Origin: Planctomycetaceae bacterium
GTDB taxonomy: Bacteria; Planctomycetota; Planctomycetia; Planctomycetales; Planctomycetaceae
DNA length: 64,000 bases
Reading direction: 5' to 3'
Assembly (NCBI GenBank): GCA_041398785.1
Contig: JAWKUA010000018.1
Span: 108,511 to 172,510 of the forward strand
Part shown: piece after piece, positions 35,536-43,260 of the stretch
Numbering within the stretch: the stretch's first letter is position 1
Layout: each line of letters starts with the position of its first letter
Translations under genes and position numbers: made by a program
Notes under the pieces: model-generated
Database searches by the model: none
What the model saw: the letters and a program-made list of their open reading frames with translations, nothing else
What the model was told of the DNA's origin: nothing

Positions 35536-38500
35536 GTGCGAACGATCGAATGCCCGAGATGCTCCCATCGCCTTCGCATCCGCGATCCCGAGGCCGGGTT
35601 TTCGGTACGGTGCAGCGCCTGCGGAACGGACCTGACAGCCATCGCGCCGGGCCGTGCTCCGGTGTTGTCGCACGAACCTGAGCCGAATGCGGCAGGCAGT
35701 CAGGAACCGGGATCGGAGGCGGAGTCAAAGCAGCCGTCGTCCGGCATTCAGGGGCCTGCGGCACGAAGTCTGGAGGAACCAACGCTTCGGCAACTCGGTC
35801 GGTTCGAACTGAAAAGCGTTGTCGGCTTCGGCGGCTTCGGGCGTGTATATCGAGCCTACGACCCGCACCTGGAACGCTTCGTTGCGTTAAAGGTTCCGAC
35901 TTTCGGGCCGGGACAGAAACTTCGCATCGCACGATTCTTCAGTGAAGCCAAGGCGGCGGCCCGGCTGAAGCACTCGAATATCGTCACCACGTATGAATCC
36001 GGAAAGGCCGACAAGAAGTTCTACATCGCGTCAGAGTACATCGAAGGCGAACTGCTGTCCGACCGCCTGAAACGCCAGCGGCTGCCGCTGCGGGAATCAG
36101 TCCGCCTGATTCAAAGACTCGCCGGCGCACTCGCCTATGCGCATTCCGAGGGCATCGTCCACCGGGACATCAAGCCGCACAATGTGATCGTTGATCAAAC
36201 GGGCGAACCTCAGTTGATGGACTTCGGACTGGCACGACGGCTTGACGACGACGCGCGCGTGACCACCGACGGAGCACTTCTGGGGACTCCGGCCTACATG
36301 TCTCCGGAGCAGGCTCGGGGTGAGACAACAGAAATCAGCGCCGCCAGTGACCAGTACAGCCTTGGCGTCGTCCTGTTTCATCTGTTGACGGGAAGCACTC
36401 CCTGTGAAGGTTCGCCACACGTCGTGATCGCGGAGATGGCGAAGGGACTTCTGTATTCCGCAAGGGATCGGAACCGAAATATCGATACCGATCTGGATGC
36501 CATCTGCCAGCGAGCCATGGCGCCGGAAACATCCCATCGTTATCCCGACTGCGATGAGTTCGCGGACGATCTTGCCGCGTGGCTTGACGGAAAGCCGGTT
36601 CAGGCACGGCCTCTGTCAACTCTGCAGCGATGGCAGCGATACGCACACGCCAACGCACTGATGATCTTTCTGTTCTCGCTAATTCTGATTCTGTCAGCAG
36701 CCACAACAGCGGCTGGCTGGAGGCTGTGGCATTCCGAACGGCGGCCGATCACCGCCGCGCAGCCGACCGATGCCGACGAAATCAGCGACCGCATCGACGC
36801 TGACAACGCCGGCACCGCAGTCACGTCGACCGATGCCCCCGTCGACATAGGCGCCGCCAACACAGATGCCGCCGCTTCCACCGACACCGCCGGTGGACCG
36901 ATACCAGCGCCGAAGCCGGCAATCGAGCTGCTGTCGCTGGTCGATCCTGTCGGATCAGCGGAACTTGGCACCTGGTTTCGCAGCGGTTCGCAGATCGTCT
37001 CGTCTTCCGCGCCCATCTCCCAACTGCTCGTTCCGTATGCGTCGACCGGTGAATACGACTTTGTCGTGGCAGTTGAACCGCTTGAAGGATCCAGCGGACT
37101 GGTTCTGGGGCTCAGCACCGCGTCCGGCAGAATTCATATTGTGATTGACGGACCGGAATCATCGAACTTTCGAACAGGCCGCGTCGTTCCGGAGCCGGTG
37201 CGCCCCGATGAGCCGCGATTGTTGATGAAAGGTGTGGTATCGCAAGTCGTCTGTGAGGTCCGCAGCGATCGCGTGCGAGTGCTGGTCGACGGTTCCGAAG
37301 TGGGCGACGCGTCCACTTCAGATTCGTGGCAACGGAACACTCCCTGGCGAACATCGATCCGGAACGCTTTGTATGTCGGAGGTCTGAAGACGCTTTACCG
37401 ATTCCACGAAATGTCTGTGCAAGACATCAGCGGTGACGGAAGCCTGCTGCTGCCACCGGTCCTGACCGGTCAGGATCATCAGGAAGTGCCGATCGCCGAT
37501 TTCGGTGATTCCGTTCCCGATATCGCGCGACGGTGCATGGCGCAGGGCGGACGGCTTCGCGTGCGTTCCGATTCCGAGGGGACTCGCCTGCTGGACGTTG
37601 TTTTCGCAGGCGCGACAATTTCCGATGCAGACGTCGCAGCCATCGCCGGACTGACCTGTCCCGTTTCGATCGATCTGGAAAACGCGAAATGGGAACTCAG
37701 CGCGACGCAGGCAGCGACGGCTTTGCAGCGGATGACTCAGATGCCGCAGCTTCTGGAACTGAATCTCGCCGGTCAGAATGTTGTGACCCCGGAGGTGATA
37801 CGCTCCGTCTCGCGATGCTCCACTCTGAGGTCGCTGGATGTTTCAGACCGGTACACGACGATGAGTGAACTGCAGGAGATTGCGGACATGCCTTCGCTGG
37901 AGGCACTCCATGTGCGATCAGCGGGACTATCGAAGCCGATGGCGACGTATCTTTTCAGCCGCCTGCAGAATCTGAACGTGATCGACGTCTCAGAAAATCC
38001 CCCCATCACATCGGCGGAAATCTCCGGACTTGCCTCACACAGCCAACTTCAGGTGCTGATGCTCGACGACCTGCCCGGCGTGGATGACAGATCAGCCGAA
38101 CCGCTGTCGAATCTGACGTCTCTGACACAACTGGGAATCCGACGCACGTCGATCTCCGAATTCGGACGTGCCTCCATTCAGAATTCGCTGAAAAGCACGC
38201 AGATCCTGTGGGAACCCACTTCCGTCGAACGGTCCGCATCGCCGGTGGTCGCTTCTTCCGGCATCGCAAAACCAAAATTTACGTTCTCCGGCTGGTCCAC
38301 AGCCTGGGCGCCCGACAGTCAGCGCATTCTCTACAACTCCGGTTCTGTCGGACCGAATCCGGATGGCTTTCTGAGATGGAGAAATCTGGAAACCGGTAAG
38401 GAACAAAGCATTGTGGCAGCGGGAAAGGATCCGTGCTGGGCACCGGCAGGAAACCAGAATATTGCCTACGTGATCAGGGACAGCAACCGGGAAGTCATCT

Positions 38501-39030
38501 GGATCGCCGATCGGAGCGGAAACAACCGTCGGATTGTTGCACAGGGCTATTTCCCGTCATGGTCGGCGAACGGACAAGTGTTGTATTTCCGCGATTCCGG
38601 CGATGCTCAGATCAAGTCGCTGGATATCACCGATCCGGGGGCAAAGGCGGTGTCGCTGCTTTCCAGCCGGGGACATCTTTATCCGGCTGTTTCTCCGGAT
38701 GGCAAACTTGCCGCCGTCGCCACCGGCGGAAAGCTGGTCGTCACAGATCTGACGACACGGCAAACACGATTTCAGCACGATATCACCGGCTGGAAAGGTC
38801 TGCTTCCGGGTTGGTCCTGGGACAGCCGGTTTCTGGCGTTCGCTGACTACGGTTTCGACAAGGTAGGCGTGTGGGTCATGAACGTGCAGTCCGGAAAGGT
38901 GCAGCGCGTCCTGAAGGGATCGTATGCCATGCCGCGCTGGTCTCCTGACGGAAGGTACCTTGCCTGCGATGATCGACTGCGCAAGGTAGTCGAAGTGTTT
39001 GTCGTGTCCGATCTGGAGTTGCCGCCGTGA
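35536..39030 (+). CDS. Multidomain Ser/Thr kinase with zinc ribbon, LRR and beta-propeller
   Basis: 1164 residues. Residues 1-35 form a zinc ribbon (C6, C9, C26, C29). The kinase domain spans about 90-350: GFGGFGRVYRAY, VALKVP, IVHRDIKPHNVIV, LMDFGLARR, YMSPEQARG. One transmembrane helix lies near 375-398. Outside the membrane come a LamG-like sandwich (about 460-630), leucine-rich-repeat-like strands (about 690-890, for example LLELNLAGQNV and LRSLDVSDR) and a TolB/WD-type propeller (about 915-1164: SWSANGQVLYFRDSG, PAVSPDGKLAAVA, PRWSPDGRYLACDD). The start is GTG. It is a typical planctomycete receptor kinase; the ligand is unknown. Confidence 0.9.
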   Translation: MRTIECPRCSHRLRIRDPEAGFSVRCSACGTDLTAIAPGRAPVLSHEPEPNAAGSQEPGSEAESKQPSSGIQGPAARSLEEPTLRQLGRFELKSVVGFGGFGRVYRAYDPHLERFVALKVPTFGPGQKLRIARFFSEAKAAARLKHSNIVTTYESGKADKKFYIASEYIEGELLSDRLKRQRLPLRESVRLIQRLAGALAYAHSEGIVHRDIKPHNVIVDQTGEPQLMDFGLARRLDDDARVTTDGALLGTPAYMSPEQARGETTEISAASDQYSLGVVLFHLLTGSTPCEGSPHVVIAEMAKGLLYSARDRNRNIDTDLDAICQRAMAPETSHRYPDCDEFADDLAAWLDGKPVQARPLSTLQRWQRYAHANALMIFLFSLILILSAATTAAGWRLWHSERRPITAAQPTDADEISDRIDADNAGTAVTSTDAPVDIGAANTDAAASTDTAGGPIPAPKPAIELLSLVDPVGSAELGTWFRSGSQIVSSSAPISQLLVPYASTGEYDFVVAVEPLEGSSGLVLGLSTASGRIHIVIDGPESSNFRTGRVVPEPVRPDEPRLLMKGVVSQVVCEVRSDRVRVLVDGSEVGDASTSDSWQRNTPWRTSIRNALYVGGLKTLYRFHEMSVQDISGDGSLLLPPVLTGQDHQEVPIADFGDSVPDIARRCMAQGGRLRVRSDSEGTRLLDVVFAGATISDADVAAIAGLTCPVSIDLENAKWELSATQAATALQRMTQMPQLLELNLAGQNVVTPEVIRSVSRCSTLRSLDVSDRYTTMSELQEIADMPSLEALHVRSAGLSKPMATYLFSRLQNLNVIDVSENPPITSAEISGLASHSQLQVLMLDDLPGVDDRSAEPLSNLTSLTQLGIRRTSISEFGRASIQNSLKSTQILWEPTSVERSASPVVASSGIAKPKFTFSGWSTAWAPDSQRILYNSGSVGPNPDGFLRWRNLETGKEQSIVAAGKDPCWAPAGNQNIAYVIRDSNREVIWIADRSGNNRRIVAQGYFPSWSANGQVLYFRDSGDAQIKSLDITDPGAKAVSLLSSRGHLYPAVSPDGKLAAVATGGKLVVTDLTTRQTRFQHDITGWKGLLPGWSWDSRFLAFADYGFDKVGVWVMNVQSGKVQRVLKGSYAMPRWSPDGRYLACDDRLRKVVEVFVVSDLELPP

Positions 39031-39139
39031 ACGACGCCGCATACCGCAGACGGACGTGTTTGGCCTTTCGGCCTGTGCCTGGCAACATCGTTCCGGAGAT
39101 CGCTGCCTCGTGGATTCCACCCGGTTGACAAAGTGTGTC

Positions 39140-39230
39140 GACTATACCGCGAGCGGGGCAGGATGAGACATTCGGGCTCGCGGGAGTAAGAAGGGCGAAA
39201 AGTAGCGGCGTCCGCCGCGGCCAGCATAAG
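39140..39230 (+). repeat. Dispersed intergenic repeat family 1, copy A
   Basis: 91 bases that align without gaps to the reverse complement of 57001-57091 at 74 of 91 positions (counted by hand). A shorter relative lies at 42075-42113. The shared ends are GACTATACC and CCGCGGCCAG. Confidence 0.85.
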
Positions 39231-39454
39231 TGTATTGATAAGCGGCATGCAGAAACGGTCCGTCGCACGGTAGCCTTTCCCAACGTCGCAGCTCTTGCGA
39301 TTCCCCGTCCGTCTCGCGGACCGCCATTCCGTCAAATTGCGTTTCGGGTCTCCCAGATGCCGCCCGAAGCCGCAGGGGAACCGCCAGACTCGCAGCTGTT
39401 GCGCGCCTCCGCGCCTCGCGCACGACACGGGGGCTGGCGGCTGAAGGACGCGGT

Positions 39455-39483
39455 TTGACCTTCAGCGCGTCGGACGTTATTCT
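39455..39483 (+). promoter_or_regulatory. Predicted sigma-70-type promoter of rpsB
   Basis: TTGACC (39455-39460) and TATTCT (39478-39483) are separated by 17 bases, close to the housekeeping consensus. Transcription from here gives a leader of about 230 nucleotides. A 7-bp hairpin (39685-39703) sits just before the ribosome site AGGAGA, where it could modulate translation. Confidence 0.6.
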
Positions 39484-39721
39484 CCCCCGCTCAAATTTTG
39501 AACGAGTCTCGCTGTCGAGGCTCGGCGGGCATTCGACCACCTCCCGCAGCTTCACTGGTGGCGTGTTGTTTGTCGGATTTCGCAGGGTTTTTCCCTTCGC
39601 GGTTTGGCATTCACACAATTGTTCTGTTCGGTCGCCCCTGGATCCCCGTGCGGACTTCCGCTGAGGTCTTCAGTCTGCGATCGATGCGACGCGGCCCGTC
39701 GCAGCTAACAGGAGATCGGCT

Positions 39722-40468
39722 ATGGCTGAGATTGTTGTGAAAGAGATTCTGGACGCCGGTGTCCACTACGGTCACCGTGCCAGTCGGTGGAATCCCAAGA
39801 TGCGGCCGTACATTTACGGTCGACGGAACCAGATTCACATTATTGACATCAAGGAAACGATTCGCGGTCTGATCCGGGCCAAGAAGTACCTGATGCGGGT
39901 GGCCGCTCAGGGCAGCATGGTACTGTTCGTCGGCACCAAGCGTCAGGCTGCTGCGTCAATTGAAGAGCTGGCTCTGGAATGCGGCATGCCCTTCTGCACC
40001 GAGCGATGGCTGGGCGGAACGCTGACCAACTTCCGGACGGTTCGCAGCCGGCTGAAACGGCTGGAAGAACTGGAAGCGCTGCAGGAATCCGGTGAGATCC
40101 GGACGTACAGCAAGAAGATGCAGTCGACGCTGATGCGCGAATACCGCAAGATCTTCCGCAACCTGAACGGCATGCGGGACATGAATCGGCTGCCCGAATG
40201 TCTGGTCGTCGTGGATCCCGGCAAGGAAAAGAATGCCGTCCACGAAGCTCGCCTGCTGGGCATCAAAGTCGTTGGTCTGATTGACACCGATTCCGATCCG
40301 GACGCCGTCGACCTGCCGATTCCCGGTAACGACGACAGCCTGCGATCCATTCGCCTGATCATTCAGCACATCACGGACGCGATCAAGCAGGGGAAATCCT
40401 TTCGTCCTGAGGAACCGAAGAAGGTCGACGCGGCCGACGAGCCGAAGGCGGTTCCGTCGATCCGCTGA
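39722..40468 (+). CDS. rpsB: 30S ribosomal protein S2
   Basis: A 248-residue protein. The blocks LLDAGVHYGHR-like ILDAGVHYGHRASRWNPKM, YGRRNQIHIIDI, VLFVGTKRQAAASIEELA, RWLGGTLTNFRTVRSRL and LPECLVVVDPGKEKNAVHEA identify S2. The ATG at 39722 has AGGAGA at proper spacing. A Lys/Asp/Ala tail extends past the family core. It heads the conserved rpsB-tsf-pyrH order, although 315 bases and a hairpin separate it from tsf. Confidence 0.98.
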   Translation: MAEIVVKEILDAGVHYGHRASRWNPKMRPYIYGRRNQIHIIDIKETIRGLIRAKKYLMRVAAQGSMVLFVGTKRQAAASIEELALECGMPFCTERWLGGTLTNFRTVRSRLKRLEELEALQESGEIRTYSKKMQSTLMREYRKIFRNLNGMRDMNRLPECLVVVDPGKEKNAVHEARLLGIKVVGLIDTDSDPDAVDLPIPGNDDSLRSIRLIIQHITDAIKQGKSFRPEEPKKVDAADEPKAVPSIR

Positions 40469-40783
40469 CGGCGCTCGGCACGCGATTACGGTCGCGGCAC
40501 TCATCGGTTTGTTTGTACCGATGAAGTGCCGCGGACGTGAAGTTCCCTCGCAGCTGATTCCTGCCGCCGTCACGCGGTTTGCAGTGGCTCATCGAAGCTT
40601 CGCGTTTCCACAGGTCCTGCGGCATTGTCCGCGGTTCAACATATCGCCTTCGCGTGACAGTCTCCGTCACGACTTTCGCCGGCGTTCCGACATCCACGAA
40701 ATTTCAGCCGCGCCGCGCAGTGTTTCGCAGCGCGATTCGCCACGCTGACAATGTCAGCACCAAAACCAGGGAGAAAACTGATC
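40469..40783. other. rpsB-tsf spacer with hairpin
   Basis: Holds the strong hairpin at 40494-40532 and a smaller CGTGAC/GTCACG inverted repeat near 40651-40669. No gene is supported. Confidence 0.55.
40494..40532 (+). terminator. Hairpin after rpsB
   Basis: A 15-bp stem with one bulged base and an 8-base loop (TTGTTTGT), 26 bases past the rpsB stop. No T run follows, so it may be a transcript-stabilising or attenuating structure rather than a full terminator. Confidence 0.6.
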
Positions 40784-41623
40784 ATGGCAGAAATCACGGC
40801 CGCCGCCGTAAAGGCACTACGGGAAAAAACGGACCTGCCGATGATGGAATGCAAGAAGGCGCTGGTCGAAGCCGGCGGCGACGAAGCCAAAGCCGTCGAA
40901 ATCCTGCGCGAGCAATTCAAGAAGGTGCAGTTGAAGCGAGCCGACAATGCCACCGAAGAGGGCCGCGTCTTCTTCAAGGCAAAACCCGATTGCTCCGAAG
41001 CCGCCATGGTGGAGATTCAGTGCGAATCACCGCCTGTCGCGACCGGCGAATCTCTGCAACAGTTCGGCGATGCCATGGTAACACAACTGCTGGACGGTCC
41101 CGGAGCGGCGACGCCGGAGGAACTCATGCAGCAGAAGCCCGCCGGATCCGACAAGACGTTCCAGGAACTGTACGAGGAAATGGTCAACAAGATCCGTGAG
41201 AAGATCGTTGTTAACCGCATCGCTCGAGTCGCCGGTCCCGTGGGCGGATACATTCATCACGACTTCAAGACCGGTTCGATGTTTCAGGCAACGGGCAAGG
41301 ACGGCTGCAGTGAAATCCTGCGCGACGTGGCGATGCACATCGCCGCGCTGAATCCTGCCCACTGCAAGCCGGAAGATCTTGATCCGAGTGTCGTGAAAGC
41401 GGAACGCGATCGACTGACGTCCGAAGCGAAGGCGTCCGGTAAGCCGGATAACATCATCGACAAGATTGTCGATGGCCAGATGAGTCGTTTCTATGGCGAA
41501 GCGGGTGTCCTGCTGCACCAGCCGTTTGCGAAGGACGACAAGAAAACCGTCCAGAAGGCACTGTCGGAAGCCGGACTGGAAGCCGTCGGGTTTCACCGAT
41601 GGCAGGTCGGCGGCGGCAAGTGA
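40784..41623 (+). CDS. tsf: Elongation factor Ts
   Basis: Nucleotide exchange factor for EF-Tu, 279 residues. The N-terminal UBA-like domain has TAAAVKALREKTDLPMMECK, ALVEAGGDEAKAVEILRE and the Lys-rich segment. The core has VGGYIHHDFKTGSMFQ, MHIAALNP and the final SEAGLEAVGFHRWQVGGG. The ATG at 40784 has GGGAG upstream; an in-frame ATG at 40751 lies ahead of that site. It is followed by a terminator, so pyrH is likely transcribed separately. Confidence 0.97.
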   Translation: MAEITAAAVKALREKTDLPMMECKKALVEAGGDEAKAVEILREQFKKVQLKRADNATEEGRVFFKAKPDCSEAAMVEIQCESPPVATGESLQQFGDAMVTQLLDGPGAATPEELMQQKPAGSDKTFQELYEEMVNKIREKIVVNRIARVAGPVGGYIHHDFKTGSMFQATGKDGCSEILRDVAMHIAALNPAHCKPEDLDPSVVKAERDRLTSEAKASGKPDNIIDKIVDGQMSRFYGEAGVLLHQPFAKDDKKTVQKALSEAGLEAVGFHRWQVGGGK

Positions 41624-41653
41624 GGCCGGGATTCCGACCCTTGCTGAGTTCTC

Positions 41654-41681
41654 AAAGGTCGATCCGCTCGGATCGGCCTTT
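41654..41681 (+). terminator. Rho-independent terminator of tsf
   Basis: A 12-bp stem (AAAGGTCGATCC with its complement, one wobble pair) and a 4-base loop, followed by CTTTGTTT. It lies 30 bases past the tsf stop. Confidence 0.82.
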
Positions 41682-41887
41682 CTTTGTTTCGAAAAGTTTT
41701 CCACCAGTCATCCCGATTCCGACGCCGGACTACCGCGACGGTAACCGTGCGACGCCGGATCGGCTGCCGAAATGCCCGCGGAGTCTCCGATTGGAAAATT
41801 CGCCTGACCGGCGCCGGTATTGTTTTTGATTGACCGCTACGGCGATCGGCAGATGAGGATTTACCAATGCAGAGCGATAATAGCTTC

Positions 41888-42047
41888 ACCCTCCCGTTGA
41901 AACGGGAGGGTCGCCGATCGAATGCCGTTCAGGCATTCGATCGCGGGGAGGGCCATGCACGGGGAACTTCCGTTGCGCGGACGCCCCCCCTTGTTTGATC
42001 GCCTGCACGGCGATCAAACTTCGACCCTCCCGTTGAAACGGGAGGGT
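41888..42047 (+). repeat. Cluster of four perfect stem-loops
   Basis: The same 24-base palindrome (11-bp stem, 2-base loop, ACCCTCCCGTT arm) occurs at 41888-41911 and 42024-42047. Between them lie two different perfect 11-bp hairpins at 41916-41942 (loop GTTCA) and 41993-42019 (loop TGCAC). The symmetry suggests a mobile or structured repeat unit rather than plain terminators. Confidence 0.85.
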
Positions 42048-42074
42048 ATGTTCTCATCGGCCGAAGGCCTTAGA

Positions 42075-42113
42075 GTTGCAAAAAGCATCAGTGTCCGCCG
42101 CGGGCAGAATAAG
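42075..42113 (+). repeat. Dispersed intergenic repeat family 1, partial copy C
   Basis: 39 bases matching the right end of copies A and B (30 of 39 positions against copy B, counted by hand). It lies just right of the stem-loop cluster. Confidence 0.6.
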
Positions 42114-42182
42114 TTTGCATGACCGGGACCGCTACTGTTTTCTGATCGATCGCTCAGCGTTTTGTTCCGGCGCGCCGGTGGT

Positions 42183-42276
42183 CTGTCAGGCGTACGGTGA
42201 TGAATACAGACGTGGGCCCGACGCCCGGAAGAAAATCGCTCCTGCCGAACCGCGTGCGCCAGTGAATGTCCGATGT
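42183..42276 (+). repeat. Dispersed repeat family 2, copy A
   Basis: 94 bases aligning without gaps to 55764-55857 at 65 positions (hand count), beginning with CTGTCAGGCGT and sharing TGCCGAACCGCGTG. It lies about 90 bases upstream of the pyrH start. Confidence 0.6.
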
Positions 42277-42365
42277 CCGATGTGGCGGCGGCTGGGCGGG
42301 AGCGTCGCCCTCCACGACATACACAGACTTCGTTCTTGTCAGCCCGCGAAACCTGAGACCCGACA

Positions 42366-43115
42366 ATGTCTGACCAGATCACTCACTCCGTCTATAAACG
42401 AGTTCTGTTGAAGATCAGCGGCGAGAGTTTCTGCCGTGAAGGTGGTTCCGGAATCAGTATGGCGGAAATCACCAGCATCGCAGAACAGATTCGTGACGTA
42501 GTCAGTTCCGGAGTCCAGCTTGCCATCGTCTGCGGCGGCGGCAACATTCTGCGGGGTAAGCAATTCGCGGAGGTCAGCAGTTCCATCGTGCCGTCAACGG
42601 CTCACTACATGGGCATGTTGGCGACAGTCATCAATGCGCTGGCACTGCAGGATGCCCTGGAAGTCGCCGGAGTCCCGACTCGCGTGCAGAGTGCGATACG
42701 CATGGAAGGCGTGGCCGAACCATTCATTCGGCGGCGCTGCATTCGACACCTGGAGAAAGGCCGCGTGGTGATTCTTGCCGCGGGGACGGGAAGTCCGTTC
42801 GTCACAACGGACACCGCCGCGGCGCTGCGAGCCAGGGAGATTGATGCTGATGTTGTGCTGAAAGGCACGAAGGTGGACGGCGTGTATTCGGATGATCCGG
42901 AAAAGAATCCCCACGCGATTCGCTACACCGACATCACTTACCAGGATGTGCTGGCCCAGAATCTGCAGGTCATGGACGCTCAGGCCTTCCACCATTGTCA
43001 GGAACACAAGTTGCCGATTGTGGTCTTCAACTATAAGAAGATCGGCAACATCGCTCGCGTGATTGCCGGCGAGAAGATCGGAACTCGCGTGTCGTCTGAC
43101 GGAAAGCCGACTTAA
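42366..43115 (+). CDS. pyrH: UMP kinase
   Basis: Phosphorylates UMP to UDP in pyrimidine synthesis. 249 residues with YKRVLLKISGESF, QLAIVCGGGNILRG, MGMLATVINALALQD, VVILAAGTGSPFVTTDTAAA, DVVLKGTKVDGVYSDDP and LPIVVFNYKKIGNIARVI, all diagnostic. It starts at the ATG at 42366 without a strong ribosome site. The usual next gene, frr (ribosome recycling factor), is absent; an opposite-strand gene follows. Confidence 0.97.
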   Translation: MSDQITHSVYKRVLLKISGESFCREGGSGISMAEITSIAEQIRDVVSSGVQLAIVCGGGNILRGKQFAEVSSSIVPSTAHYMGMLATVINALALQDALEVAGVPTRVQSAIRMEGVAEPFIRRRCIRHLEKGRVVILAAGTGSPFVTTDTAAALRAREIDADVVLKGTKVDGVYSDDPEKNPHAIRYTDITYQDVLAQNLQVMDAQAFHHCQEHKLPIVVFNYKKIGNIARVIAGEKIGTRVSSDGKPT

Positions 43116-43260
43116 CCGCACAGACATCGGACGGTTTCAGGTGAAGGGAACGTCCGCCCGTCGGCATGTCGCGCATGTCGTTGTGATCGCGCGGCGAACG
43201 ACTGGTGCGATGCGTGTGAGTTCGCTCCGAATTGGGATTCCGGCGATGCATCCTGCGGCA

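Larger units (their letters stand above)
39031..39721. other. Long spacer with repeat copy, promoter and rpsB leader
   Basis: Contains the dispersed repeat copy at 39140-39230, the predicted rpsB promoter at 39455-39483 and a leader of about 230 nucleotides ahead of rpsB. No gene is supported. Confidence 0.6.
41624..42365. other. tsf-pyrH spacer with terminator, stem-loop cluster and repeats
   Basis: 742 bases with no gene. It contains a terminator, four perfect stem-loops, a fragment of repeat family 1 and a copy of repeat family 2, each listed separately. Confidence 0.7.
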
